DNA of 64,000 nucleotides from Pseudomonas sp. sp1636 (GCF_030376615.1 NZ_JARRAB010000004.1:62001-126000); one strand, 5' to 3'. Counted from the first letter of the stretch, positions 28,990 to 37,017 are shown. Notes: a model not told the origin generated them from the sequence alone. Made by a program: numbers and translations.

Positions 28990-29759
28990 CAGGGTTTGAT
29001 GCCGCGGTGCAGGGCGACGATGCCGCCGGTCATGTTGTGGTAGGTCACGCGCTCGAAGCCGGCCTCGACCATCATCGCCTTGAGGGTGTCCTGATCCGGG
29101 TGCATGCGGATCGACTCGGCCAGGTAGCGGTAGCTCTCGGCATCGTTGGTGATCAACTTGCCCATCAGCGGCATGAAGTTGAACGAGTAGCTGTCGTAGA
29201 CCTTCGACAGCAGGCTGCTCGAGGGCTTGGAGAACTCCAGCACCAGCAGGCGGCCGCCGGGCTTGAGCACGCGCAGCATGGAGCGGATGGCGTCGTCTTT
29301 ATGGGTGACGTTACGCAGGCCGAAGGCGATGGTCACGCAATCGAAATGGTTGTCCGGGAACGGCAGCTTCTCGGCGTCGGCCTGGACAAAACTGATATTG
29401 CCCGCCACGCCGCGGTCGAGCAGGCGGTCGCGACCGACCTTGAGCATCGATTCGTTGATGTCGGCCAGCACCACTTCGCCCGTGGGCCCGACCAGGCTGG
29501 CGAATTTGCGCGCGAGGTCGCCAGTGCCACCGGCGATATCGAGCACCCGGTTACCCGTGCGTACGCCGGACAGTTCGATGGTGAAGCGTTTCCACAATCG
29601 ATGCAGGCCGCCCGAGAGCAGATCGTTCATCAGGTCGTATTTGGCCGCCACCGAATGAAACACTTCGGCGACTTTCTGCGCCTTCTGGCTTTCCGGCACA
29701 TCCTGGAAACCAAAATGCGTGGTGGGTTCGCTGTCGCTGTTCTTGCGCGGGTCGTTCAT
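28989..29759 (-). CDS. ubiE: Ubiquinone/menaquinone C-methyltransferase UbiE
   Basis: 256 residues. SAM-dependent C-methylation of the quinone ring. Motif I is [15 protein letters not shown], and the UbiE signatures [18 protein letters not shown] and [15 protein letters not shown] are present. First gene of the minus-strand ubiEJB-hisIE-tatABC-rsmE run. Its promoter must lie in the 180-bp gap that also serves the divergent PHA-locus gene. Confidence 0.97.
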   Translation of the reverse strand: MNDPRKNSDSEPTTHFGFQDVPESQKAQKVAEVFHSVAAKYDLMNDLLSGGLHRLWKRFTIELSGVRTGNRVLDIAGGTGDLARKFASLVGPTGEVVLADINESMLKVGRDRLLDRGVAGNISFVQADAEKLPFPDNHFDCVTIAFGLRNVTHKDDAIRSMLRVLKPGGRLLVLEFSKPSSSLLSKVYDSYSFNFMPLMGKLITNDAESYRYLAESIRMHPDQDTLKAMMVEAGFERVTYHNMTGGIVALHRGIKP

Positions 29760-29820
29760 CTCGCCCTTACCTGAATATAGAGAGGCTGAATCAAAGTGGC
29801 GGCTATTCTAAACCGAAAAG

Positions 29821-29878
29821 GTAGCGGCAAGCTGCAAGCCATAAGCGTGAGCTTGGCCCGGCCGCACACTGATTCGAG
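29821..29878. repeat. REP-like element between ubiE and the PHA-locus gene
   Basis: AGCGGCAAGCTGCAAGCC near 29823 and GAGCTTGCCGCCTCGC near 29876 are near-complementary arms around a GC-rich centre. The same AGCGGCAAGC-type arm occurs at 40894 and 45523. Confidence 0.5.
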
Positions 29879-29945
29879 CTTGCCGCCTCGCTCTTGCTAT
29901 AGTCGCGCGACTTAAGGTCGCAGTTAGTCTGTCAGGAGAGACGTG

Positions 29946-30224
29946 ATGGCCAGAATTGATGTGCAACGCCCCCATTCGCTCGGTCGCGAGGTCGCCCGGG
30001 CAAAAGCCGAGCAGTTGGCCGAACGCCTGGCCCGCGAGTACGCCGTGCGTTACAGCTGGAACGGCGACACCCTGGAGTTCAAACGCAGCGGTGCCGATGG
30101 TCGCATCGAGGTGGCCGAGGATCGGGTGCGGGTGCAGCTCAACCTCGGCCTGCTGTTGTCGGCCATGAGCGGCAGCATCAAGCGTGAAATCGAAGAAGTG
30201 CTGGATAAGAGCCTCAAGGCCTGA
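29946..30224 (+). CDS. Polyhydroxyalkanoic acid system family protein
   Basis: 92 residues. Conserved small protein next to phaIF in Pseudomonas, family PHA_gran_rgn. It begins MARIDVQRPHSLGREVARAKAE, has a central beta-hairpin (YSWNGDTLEFKRSGADG) and ends with a helix IKREIEEVLDKSLKA. It resembles START-like/putative granule-region proteins; a role in PHA granules is inferred from its neighbours. I prefer the ATG at 29946 (AGGAG 7 bases upstream) over the GTG at 29943. Confidence 0.85.
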   Translation: MARIDVQRPHSLGREVARAKAEQLAERLAREYAVRYSWNGDTLEFKRSGADGRIEVAEDRVRVQLNLGLLLSAMSGSIKREIEEVLDKSLKA

Positions 30225-30248
30225 GGCGCGGGTTGCATTTTTTTGCGA

Positions 30249-30266
30249 CTAGTATGTGGTTTCTAA
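30249..30266. promoter_or_regulatory. Candidate PhaD-type operator upstream of phaI
   Basis: CTAGTATGTGGTTTCTAA matches 11 of 18 positions of the reverse complement of the phaC1-promoter palindrome at 40401-40418, with identical spacing and a shared GTTTCTAA/CTTTCTAA-like right arm. PhaD is known to act at both phaC1 and phaI promoters in P. putida. The match is suggestive only. Confidence 0.4.
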
Positions 30267-30339
30267 TTTTCCCCGATACCGTGCAGTCAAGCCTGCATCC
30301 CGTGGGCGTTTCCTCAAACCACTGCGCGTGAGGTGCACC

Positions 30340-30798
30340 ATGTCGAAAGTTATCGTGAAGAAGAAAGTCGAAGCCGAAGCCGAAGCCGAAGCCGAAGATA
30401 AAGCCACCGTGCTGACCGACGTCAAAGGTTATGCCCGCAAGATCTGGCTGGCCGGTCTGGGTGCCTATGCCAAGGCCGGGCAGGAGGGCGCCGAGTATTT
30501 CAAAGAGCTGGTCAAGAGCGGCGAAAGCGCCGAGAAGCAAGGCAAAACGCTGGTCAATGAGCAGGTCGAAGCAGCCAACAGCCAGATCGACAGCGTCAAG
30601 ACCAGCGTGACCAGCAACGTCAATAGCGTGAAAGGCAAAGTCGAAGTGCAGCTCGATAAAATCGAGAAGGCTTTCGACAACCGCGTGGCCTCCGCACTCA
30701 ACCGTATCGGTATCCCGTCCAAGCAGGATGTTGCCGCACTCTCTGCTAAGCTTGATCAGCTGAGCGAGTTGCTCGAACACGCCGCGCGCACCAAATAA
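30340..30798 (+). CDS. phaI: Phasin PhaI
   Basis: 152 residues. Granule-associated phasin that coats medium-chain-length PHA inclusions. The N terminus has a short alternating Glu-Ala run (EAEAEAEAED) after KVIVKKKV, then the conserved DVKGYARKIWLAGLGAYAKAGQEG amphipathic start split over two turns, a heptad coiled-coil region and a C-terminal DKLSEL-type helix. The start at 30340 is the ATG with AGGTG upstream. It is immediately followed by phaF (10-base gap). Confidence 0.93.
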   Translation: MSKVIVKKKVEAEAEAEAEDKATVLTDVKGYARKIWLAGLGAYAKAGQEGAEYFKELVKSGESAEKQGKTLVNEQVEAANSQIDSVKTSVTSNVNSVKGKVEVQLDKIEKAFDNRVASALNRIGIPSKQDVAALSAKLDQLSELLEHAARTK

Positions 30799-30808
30799 GG
30801 AGAACAGC

Positions 30809-31522
30809 ATGGCCGTTAAGAAGAAAACCGAAAAGCAGACCAGCTCCTGGATCGGTGAGGTTGAGAAATACTCGCGGCAGATCTGGTTGGCAGGTTTGGG
30901 TGCTTACTCCAAGGTCAGCAAGGATGGCACCAAACTGTTCGACACTCTGGTCAAGGACGGCGAAAAAGCCGAGAAACTGGCCAAGAGCGAAGTCGAGAAA
31001 CAAGTCGATGCCGTGAAGTCCACTGTCGAGTCGAAAGTGGGCAGCACCAAGTCCAAGGTCGACGAGGTCAAGGATCGGGCGCTTGGCAAGTGGGGCGAGC
31101 TGGAAGAGGCTTTCGACAAGCGTCTGAACAACGCCATTTCGCGTCTCGGCGTACCGAGCCGTAATGAAGTGAAAGCGCTCAACGCCAAGGTCGAAAGCCT
31201 GACCAAGCAGGTCGAGCAACTGACCGGTGTTTCGCTCAAGGCGGTCAAACCCGCCGCCAAACCTGCAGTCAAGGCCGCCGCTAAACCGACTGCTAAAACT
31301 GCAGCCAAGCCTGCGGCCAAGACCGCCGCTAAACCGGCCGTCAAGGCTGCGGCCAAGCCGGCCGCTAAATCCGTCGCCAAGCCTGCGGTAAAAGCCGCTG
31401 CCAAGCCGGCGGTAAAACCTGCCGCCCCGGTTGCCCCTGAGGCAGCTGCTGCTCCTGCTCCTGCTCCTGCGCCGACTCCGACGCCCGTAGCGGCGCCAGC
31501 AACGCCGGCCAGCCAGTCCTAA
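30809..31522 (+). CDS. phaF: Phasin/nucleoid-associated protein PhaF
   Basis: 237 residues. The N-terminal ~140 residues are a phasin domain homologous to PhaI (YSRQIWLAGLGAYSKVSKDG, then a coiled coil). Residues 144-206 are an Ala/Lys/Pro repeat region (AAKPA/VKAAAKPA units) like histone H1 tails; in P. putida this half binds DNA and spreads granules at cell division. The last 30 residues are Ala/Pro-rich without Lys. A perfect terminator follows. In-frame repeats make the repeat number prone to change. Confidence 0.95.
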   Translation: MAVKKKTEKQTSSWIGEVEKYSRQIWLAGLGAYSKVSKDGTKLFDTLVKDGEKAEKLAKSEVEKQVDAVKSTVESKVGSTKSKVDEVKDRALGKWGELEEAFDKRLNNAISRLGVPSRNEVKALNAKVESLTKQVEQLTGVSLKAVKPAAKPAVKAAAKPTAKTAAKPAAKTAAKPAVKAAAKPAAKSVAKPAVKAAAKPAVKPAAPVAPEAAAAPAPAPAPTPTPVAAPATPASQS

Positions 31523-31536
31523 AGACCCGCAGCCGC

Positions 31537-31575
31537 AAACGCCAACGCCCGGCCCCGTGCCGGGCGTTGGCGTTT
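31537..31575. terminator. Terminator after phaF, copy 1 of a duplicated terminator
   Basis: Perfect 16-bp stem AAACGCCAACGCCCGG/CCGGGCGTTGGCGTTT with a 7-base loop, followed by TT. Thirty bases within it (from 31546) match the hairpin at 34577 with 2 differences. See the finding on the duplicated terminators. Confidence 0.9.
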
Positions 31576-31720
31576 TACGGCCTTAGCAGGGCGTTGAAGG
31601 GGGGGGCGAGCGGGGGCAGGGCAAGGTCACCCGCTTGGCTCGCCCCGCGATCCAGCCTGCTCCTGCGCTTCGCTGCGTTGCAACGCGGCATCACCAGGCG
31701 CCGTAGTTGTTCAACGGCCG

Positions 31721-31769
31721 GTTAGCAGGCTGTCGAACAACGTAGGTAGTTTTTCAACAGCACTGTTAG
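31721..31769. repeat. Degenerate palindromic repeat, copy A
   Basis: CAGGCTGTCGAACAA facing TTTTTCAACAGCACTG forms an imperfect inverted repeat of the kind CAGGCTGTTGAAAAA, a repetitive element family common in Pseudomonas. A related copy lies at 37309-37368. Probably a remnant of an insertion sequence end or a MITE. Confidence 0.5.
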
Positions 31770-31938
31770 TGCTGCAGTGGGTCGTCGGAGCCTGGCAGGC
31801 CTCGAACCCATGCCGCGTCGGATGTGCGGGCATTCGCTCTCCGCCTGGAAGTTGCCCTGCGGCGCCTCGAAGTGCACCTGCCGATCATCATACTGGCCGG
31901 CACCTGATCTGCCGTTTGTCGGCAGATTTGATCAAAAA

Positions 31939-31955
31939 ATGAACATAGTGCTCAT
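31939..31955. promoter_or_regulatory. Operator-like inverted repeat upstream of the rnfC-like gene
   Basis: ATGAACATAGTGCTCAT, 6-bp half-sites (ATGAAC and the complement of ATGAGC) around a 5-base centre, as in TetR/MarR-type operators. A second repeat CTCAC-N8-GTGAG lies at 31962-31979. Both lie 108-148 bases before the start codon of the rnfC-like gene. Confidence 0.5.
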
Positions 31956-32086
31956 TATTCGCTCACATAATCTCGTGAGTGATTGAGTGTCCTGCCTCGC
32001 TTTTCCCTCAAATACCCGGAGCAAAACTCTCTTATGTGCATTGCCGCGCAGGGGGTGTTTTATGCCAAAAAATTGAAGGACGGAAA

Positions 32087-33487
32087 ATGTCTAGTCATTC
32101 GTTTCAGAGCGCCGAGCGCATGCAGCCAGCGTTGCTAAGCCAGCGCCAGTCGCCAGCGAAGCCCTTCTGGCGCCGCCTGTTCGCCATCGCCACGCCTGCA
32201 CAACGTAGCTGGCGCGGCGGCCTCAAGCTCAGAGGCTACAAGCAATTATCCAACACCACGCCGATTGCCCCGGTCGCGGTCGGATCAATACAGCTGGCGA
32301 TCCCGCTCGAGCGGGGGCGCCGATGCGCTCAGCCCTGCGTGCAGCCGGGGCAGTATGTGCGCAAGGGCGAGGTGATCGGCATGGGCGATGGCAACACCCC
32401 CTGGGTGCATGCCAGCACCTCCGGCACCGTGGTACAGATCGGCCCCGCCTTCGCGGCCGACTCAGCCGAGCCGGTTATGGCGGTCATGCTGCACGCAGAC
32501 GGTCTGGATGAGTGGCTCGTGCGTCCCGTGCTGACGCCACCGCAATCGCCCGAGTCGCTGGTCGAACGGGCTTTGCAGATGGGCATCGTTGGCCTGGGTG
32601 GGGCGGGCTTCCCCACAGGCCTCAAGCTGGCCGGTGCCCAGCAGCCCGACCTGTTGCTGATCAACGGTGCCGAATGTGAACCCTTCCTGACCTGCGACGA
32701 TCGACTCATGCGCGAACGTGCCGAGGCGCTGATCGAGACCGCCGACTATCTCGCCAGCCTGCTGGGCATCGCGCAGACCCGCTTCGGCATCGAAAGCAAC
32801 AAGCCGGAGGCGATGGCGGCGTTGCGCGACGCCTCCCGTCAGGCGCGCACCCAGGTCGAGATTTGCCCGCTGCCGACGCGCTACCCGGCAGGCGGCCAAC
32901 CGTTGATGATCAAGAGCCTGAGCGGCCGTAATCTGGCGCCGGGTGCCCGGCCGGCCGAGATCGGCGTGCTGGCGCTGAATGTCGCGACGCTTTATGCACT
33001 GGGACGCGCCGTGTTCCACGGCGAGCCGCTGATCACGCGTGTACTGACGCTGACCGGGGGCTGTGAACGCCCCGGCAACGTCGAGGTGCCGGTGGGTTAT
33101 CCGGTCAGCGCACTGCGCAAGATTGCCGGCGCCGATCCCGAAGGCCAGCTGACCCAGGTCGGCGGCCCGATGATGGGACAGCCGTTACCGGATCCCGCCG
33201 CGGTCATCAGCAAGACCAGTAGTTGCCTGATCTTTGCCGCCGAGCGCTACCTGCCGGCCGCCGAACCCGCGGGCAGTTGCATTCGCTGTACACGCTGCGT
33301 CGACGTCTGCCCGATGTCGTTGCGCCCCCTGGATCTCTACGCCGCTGCCGAACGCGATGACCACGCGACCCTGCAGACGCTGCGCCTGGATGCCTGCATC
33401 GAGTGCGGCAGCTGCAGCAGCACCTGCCCCAGCAACCTGCCGCTGCGCGAGCGCTTTCGCCAGAGCAAGATGGAGATGTCCCAATGA
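32087..33487 (+). CDS. RnfC-like electron transport subunit (orphan)
   Basis: 466 residues. The order matches RnfC: a basic 45-residue N-terminal leader, a barrel/lipoyl-like domain (about 55-140, CVQPGQYVRKGEVIG), an NADH/FMN-binding Complex I 51-kDa-like domain with GLGGAGFPT (169-177) and INGAECEP (192-199), an SLBB-type region, and two 4Fe-4S clusters: Cys398/401/404/408 and Cys437/440/443/447. RnfC passes electrons from NADH in Rnf complexes. The start at 32087 has GAAGGA upstream; the GTG at 31979 lacks support. It overlaps the rnfD-like gene by 4 bases. No rnfA, B, E or G is present in the window. Confidence 0.85.
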   Translation: MSSHSFQSAERMQPALLSQRQSPAKPFWRRLFAIATPAQRSWRGGLKLRGYKQLSNTTPIAPVAVGSIQLAIPLERGRRCAQPCVQPGQYVRKGEVIGMGDGNTPWVHASTSGTVVQIGPAFAADSAEPVMAVMLHADGLDEWLVRPVLTPPQSPESLVERALQMGIVGLGGAGFPTGLKLAGAQQPDLLLINGAECEPFLTCDDRLMRERAEALIETADYLASLLGIAQTRFGIESNKPEAMAALRDASRQARTQVEICPLPTRYPAGGQPLMIKSLSGRNLAPGARPAEIGVLALNVATLYALGRAVFHGEPLITRVLTLTGGCERPGNVEVPVGYPVSALRKIAGADPEGQLTQVGGPMMGQPLPDPAAVISKTSSCLIFAAERYLPAAEPAGSCIRCTRCVDVCPMSLRPLDLYAAAERDDHATLQTLRLDACIECGSCSSTCPSNLPLRERFRQSKMEMSQ

Positions 33488-34512
33488 GCCTGGTACGCCG
33501 TCCTACCCCGCAGCGACTCAGCACGCTGATGCTGCTGGTCAGTCTGTGCCTGCTGCCGGGCACCGTTCTTTATGCCTGGCAATTCGGTGTCGTGGTCTGG
33601 CTGCAGACCTTCTGGTGCGTGCTGCTGGCTTTTGGCTTCGAAGCCGGTCTGCTGCGTCTGCGCGGACGTAATGTACGCGAGGGCTTGAGCGATCTGAGCT
33701 GGCTGGTGCTGGGCCTGATTCTGGCTCGGGCACTGCCGCTGCTGGTGCCGCTGTGGATGATCGCGCTGGCCAGCTTTGCCGCCCTCGCATTGTGTAAACA
33801 CGGCAGTGGGGGGCTTGGCCGCAACCGTCTCAATCCCGCCATGGTTGGCCTGGGAATCATCGCCATCTGCTTTTACCAACAGCTGTACCCCGCGCCATCG
33901 AATCAGGCCCCATGGACCTTCGCCCTGGACGCTAAAGAGGTTCTTCTGCAGCAGTTGCAGCTGGCACCGCGCCTCAGCCTCGATGCGTTCGCTGGCGCCA
34001 CCCAGCTGGCCCTGGGGCAGTTCACTCCGACCACCCCCAATCTGTCGGGGCTCGGCTATGTCGCCGGCGGTTTAATACTGGCTGTCTTGCGGGTGATCCG
34101 CATCGAGATTCCGCTGGCGATGCTCGCCAGCACGGCATTGCTGTGCCTGGCAGCCGGCCATACCCTGCAGGAAAGCCTGTACAGCCTCAGCCTCGGCGGC
34201 TATCTGTTCACCGCCTTTTTCATCGCCACCGATCCGGTCACCAGTCCCGATACGCGTGCCGGGCGCATCCTGTTCGGCGCTGTCATTGGCGTGCTGACCG
34301 AATTGATTCGCGAATTCGGGCTGTACGCCGATGGTCTCTGCTTCGCCGTCCTCGCCGCCAACCTGCTGGTGCCGCAGATCGATGGCCTGGTGCAGCGCAT
34401 GCAACGCCCCTGGTATGACCAACGCACGGCACTGGCAAGCGGACGAAAAGCAGACGCGCATTCGTCGATCCCTGGTCATGACCGAAAGCATATTGGCCCT
34501 GCTGTTGCCTGA
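33484..34512 (+). CDS. RnfD-like flavinylated membrane protein (orphan)
   Basis: 342 residues with about nine predicted helices. The NRLNPAMVGLGI motif near 114-125 and IATDPVTSPDT, AGRILFGAVIGVL and FAVLAANLLVPQIDGLV near the end are typical RnfD/NqrB features. DAFAGATQL at 167-175 carries Thr173, the expected covalent FMN site (motif D-x-x-[AST]-G-A-T). It couples to the RnfC-like gene by ATGA overlap. RnfD normally lies beside RnfA, E and G; here none is present. The C-terminal tail after the last helix is polar (about 25 residues). Function as a two-subunit module is inferred. Confidence 0.82.
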   Translation: MSLVRRPTPQRLSTLMLLVSLCLLPGTVLYAWQFGVVVWLQTFWCVLLAFGFEAGLLRLRGRNVREGLSDLSWLVLGLILARALPLLVPLWMIALASFAALALCKHGSGGLGRNRLNPAMVGLGIIAICFYQQLYPAPSNQAPWTFALDAKEVLLQQLQLAPRLSLDAFAGATQLALGQFTPTTPNLSGLGYVAGGLILAVLRVIRIEIPLAMLASTALLCLAAGHTLQESLYSLSLGGYLFTAFFIATDPVTSPDTRAGRILFGAVIGVLTELIREFGLYADGLCFAVLAANLLVPQIDGLVQRMQRPWYDQRTALASGRKADAHSSIPGHDRKHIGPAVA

Positions 34513-34575
34513 CGGCTGATCCGGCCAAGGGCGAAGGTTTGCCCTGGCGCGATATGGCTCAGCCTGGACATCGAC

Positions 34576-34607
34576 ACGCCCGGCCTGGTGCCGGGCGTTG
34601 GCGTTTA
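34576..34607. terminator. Terminator copy 2, downstream of the rnfD-like gene and of phaD
   Basis: ACGCCCGG/CCGGGCGT stem with a 7-base loop CCTGGTG, followed by TGGCGTTTA. The 3' half (34591-34606) is identical to 31560-31575 in the phaF terminator, but the outer left arm has been lost, so the hairpin is shorter (8 bp). It sits between the convergent stop codons of the rnfD-like gene and phaD. Confidence 0.75.
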
Positions 34608-34629
34608 TCCCCGCATCGGGTTTGCAGCC

Positions 34630-35244
34630 TCAGGCTTCCAGGTAGCGTTGCGCCAGATGCTCGGCAGCGAAGCGTGATTCGCTAGTCAGGTGTGGCGCCA
34701 CCAGCATCATCACCTGATAGACCACCAGGCGGCTCTCGCCCTCGCGGCCGATGATGCGCTGATAGTCGAGGGAGAACAGCAGGGTTAGGGTGATCTGCTC
34801 GACCAACTGGCCGAGGGAGTGGGTGTCGCTGGCCAGCTGGTTTTCCGCTTTCAGTCGCGCCAACAGCGAGGCCAGGGTGCGTTTCAATGCGCTCAGCCAG
34901 TTGCGGATGCCGCGGGCCAGCTTGGGCAGGCGCCCTGCCAGATTGGACAAGTCCTGGAATAGAAAGCGGTAATGCGCCATGCGCTCGACGATCAAGTGCA
35001 GGAACAGCCAGTAGTCCTCGACATCCAGGCGTACATCGGCGGGCGGGTTGAGCAGTGGCGCCAGTTCCGCCTGGAAACGCTCGAACAGGCCGAGAATCAG
35101 CGGTTCCTTACCGTGGAAGTGGTAGTACAGGTTGCCCGGGCTGATCCCCAGTTCATTGGCGATCTCCAGGATGGAGACGTTCGGTTCGCCTTGCTGGTTG
35201 AACAGCATCAGCGCGCATTCGAGGATACGATCGCGGGTTTTCAT
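34630..35244 (-). CDS. phaD: TetR-family transcriptional regulator PhaD
   Basis: 204 residues. The N-terminal HTH reads MKTRDRILECALMLFNQQGE followed by SILEIANELGISPGNLYYHFHGK. The C-terminal half is an effector-binding helical bundle. PhaD of P. putida activates phaC1 and phaI promoters and is thought to respond to acyl-CoA. It is last in phaC1-phaZ-phaC2-phaD. A palindromic candidate site is present before phaC1 and before phaI. Confidence 0.92.
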   Translation of the reverse strand: MKTRDRILECALMLFNQQGEPNVSILEIANELGISPGNLYYHFHGKEPLILGLFERFQAELAPLLNPPADVRLDVEDYWLFLHLIVERMAHYRFLFQDLSNLAGRLPKLARGIRNWLSALKRTLASLLARLKAENQLASDTHSLGQLVEQITLTLLFSLDYQRIIGREGESRLVVYQVMMLVAPHLTSESRFAAEHLAQRYLEA

Positions 35245-35334
35245 CCGGTCTTCTTATGCTGGCAGGGGAGGCTGGAAGATAGCCGGCCGAAGGTGGCTTC
35301 GGCCAGTGTTCGGTGTGGTTCGCTTGCCGCTCTG

Positions 35335-37017
35335 CTAGCGCACGTGCACGTAGGTGCCGGGCGCCGCTTCCTGCGCCGGGTAATCCACGCTGCCCAGGGC
35401 CAGAAGGCTGTCGCGTTGCTCGCCGGCGTGTTCCTGAACCCAGCTCAGCCACTGCGGCCACCAGCTGCCGTCGTGCTTCTGGGCGTCATGGTACCAGGCG
35501 CGCGGGTCGCTGCTGAGTTTGCCGCTCTCGAGGTAGTTGGCCTTGGGGTTGCCCGGCGGGTTGAGAATGCTCTGGATATGCCCGCTGTTGGACAGGATGA
35601 AGCGCTTGTTGCCGCCGATCAGCAGGGCCGAGCGGTATACCGCGTCCCAGGGGGTGATATGGTCGTTGATCCCGGCGACGTTGAAGCTGTCGACCGTGAC
35701 TTTTTGCAGGTCGACCGGGGTGCCGCAGATTTCCAGGCCGCCGGCACGCAGCAAGGGGTTGTGTTTGAAGAAGTCGATCAGATCGCCATGCAAGGCCGCC
35801 GGCAGGCGGGTGTTGTCGTTGTTCCAGTAGAGAATGTCGAAGGCTGGCGGCTGCTTGCCGAGCAGGTAGTTGTTGATCCAGTAGTTCCAGATCAGGTCGT
35901 TGGGGCGCATCCAGGCGAATACCCGGGCCATGTCGCGGCCGTCCAGTACGCCTTGCTGGTAGGAGCGGCGTTTGGCGGCTTCCAGGGTTTTTTCGTCGGC
36001 GAAGAGCATGGCCGGGCTGTCGATCTGACTGTCCAGCAGGCTGACCATGTAAGTGGCGCTGGCAACTTTGCGCAATTGACGCTTGGCTTGCAGATGCCCC
36101 TGCAAGGCGGCGATGGTCAGGCCGCCGGCGCAGGCGCCCATCAGGTTGACCTCCTTGCTGGCGGTGATCGCCCGGCACACATCGACGGCCTCTTCGAGAG
36201 CCTGCACGTAGCTCGACAGGCCCCACTCGCGGTGCCGCGCATCGGGGTTGCGCCAGCTGACGATAAAGGTTTGCAGGCCGTTCTTCAGCGCGTACTGGAC
36301 GAAGCTCTTGTCGCTGGAGAGGTCGAAGATGTAGTACTTGTTGATCTGCGGCGGGACGATCAGCAGTGGCCGGGCGTATTGCTTCTCGCTCATCGGCTTG
36401 TACTGGATCAGCTCCAGTAGTTCGTTGCGAAACACCACCGCGCCGGGGGTGGCGGCCAGGCTGCGGCCGACTTCGAAGGCCCGCTTGTTGACCTGGCGGG
36501 GCAGGCCGTCGTTGTGCAGCAGGTCGTCAAACAGGTGGCTCAGGCCTTTGACCAGGCTGTTGCCGCCACTGTTGAACAGCTCCTTGAGCGCTACTGGATT
36601 GAGCAGGGTGTTGGAGGGCGACAGGGCATCGCCGAGGAGGCCGACGATGAATCGTGCGCGGCTGCGATCGTCGGCGCCCAGATCGCTCTCGTCGATCCAG
36701 CTACCCAGTTGGTTTTGCCAGGCCAGATAGGCCTGCAGGCTACGCCGGTAAAACGGATTGAGCTGCCAGGTCGGGTCGGCAAAGCGCAGATCTTTCGGGT
36801 TGACCTTGTACGGCGTGTCGCCGAGCAGGACGCGCCCCAGCTGTCCGCCCAGGGCCAGCACGTGACGGGCGCTGTGAACCGGCTGGCGCACGCCTTGGAA
36901 GGCCAGGTTGCGCAGGGTGGACAGCATGTCTCTGGCGCGCAGGCCCGCGGCGGCATTCTGGGCGTTCATCGAGCCGGCCGAGGCCGGAAGGCTGCGTGTC
37001 GGGAATTGTTTGTGCAT
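35335..37017 (-). CDS. phaC2: Class II poly(3-hydroxyalkanoate) synthase PhaC2
   Basis: 560 residues, the typical PhaC2 size. Polymerises (R)-3-hydroxyacyl-CoA of C6-C14 into PHA. The nucleophile Cys296 lies in the lipase-like box GACAGG. The N-terminal region KQFPTRSLPASAG differs from PhaC1, and NDHITPWDAVY and SNSGHIQSILNPPGNP supply the catalytic Asp and His. I chose the ATG at 37017 (MHKQFP). The frame opens 15 bases earlier from TTG, without support. A MITE-like element lies just upstream. Confidence 0.96.
   Translation of the reverse strand: MHKQFPTRSLPASAGSMNAQNAAAGLRARDMLSTLRNLAFQGVRQPVHSARHVLALGGQLGRVLLGDTPYKVNPKDLRFADPTWQLNPFYRRSLQAYLAWQNQLGSWIDESDLGADDRSRARFIVGLLGDALSPSNTLLNPVALKELFNSGGNSLVKGLSHLFDDLLHNDGLPRQVNKRAFEVGRSLAATPGAVVFRNELLELIQYKPMSEKQYARPLLIVPPQINKYYIFDLSSDKSFVQYALKNGLQTFIVSWRNPDARHREWGLSSYVQALEEAVDVCRAITASKEVNLMGACAGGLTIAALQGHLQAKRQLRKVASATYMVSLLDSQIDSPAMLFADEKTLEAAKRRSYQQGVLDGRDMARVFAWMRPNDLIWNYWINNYLLGKQPPAFDILYWNNDNTRLPAALHGDLIDFFKHNPLLRAGGLEICGTPVDLQKVTVDSFNVAGINDHITPWDAVYRSALLIGGNKRFILSNSGHIQSILNPPGNPKANYLESGKLSSDPRAWYHDAQKHDGSWWPQWLSWVQEHAGEQRDSLLALGSVDYPAQEAAPGTYVHVR

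Larger units (their letters stand above)
31523..32086. other. 564-bp non-coding region between phaF and the rnfC-like gene
   Basis: Contains, in order: the phaF terminator, a degenerate repetitive element at 31721-31769, a stretch with no recognisable gene (one 69-residue ORF without ribosome site or family), two inverted repeats at 31939-31955 and 31962-31979, and the ribosome site of the rnfC-like gene (GAAGGA at 32075-32080). The centre differs in composition from neighbouring coding DNA, being locally AT-rich just before the gene. Confidence 0.6.

Noticed and set aside
31777..31986. 69-residue ORF between phaF and the rnfC-like gene
   Set aside because: No ribosome site, no similarity that I recognise, and it runs through the operator-like repeats.
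32087..34512. Reading the rnfC/rnfD pair as the start of a complete Rnf operon
   Set aside because: The sequence after the rnfD-like stop is a terminator followed by phaD on the other strand; no other rnf gene is present.
31523..34629. Interpreting the rnfCD insert as a classical transposon
   Set aside because: No transposase, integrase or perfect terminal inverted repeats flank it; only the duplicated terminator supports insertion.
34972..36420. 482-codon plus-strand open frame across phaD and phaC2
   Set aside because: Antisense to phaC2 and phaD; the sequence is a Gln/Val-rich mirror translation.
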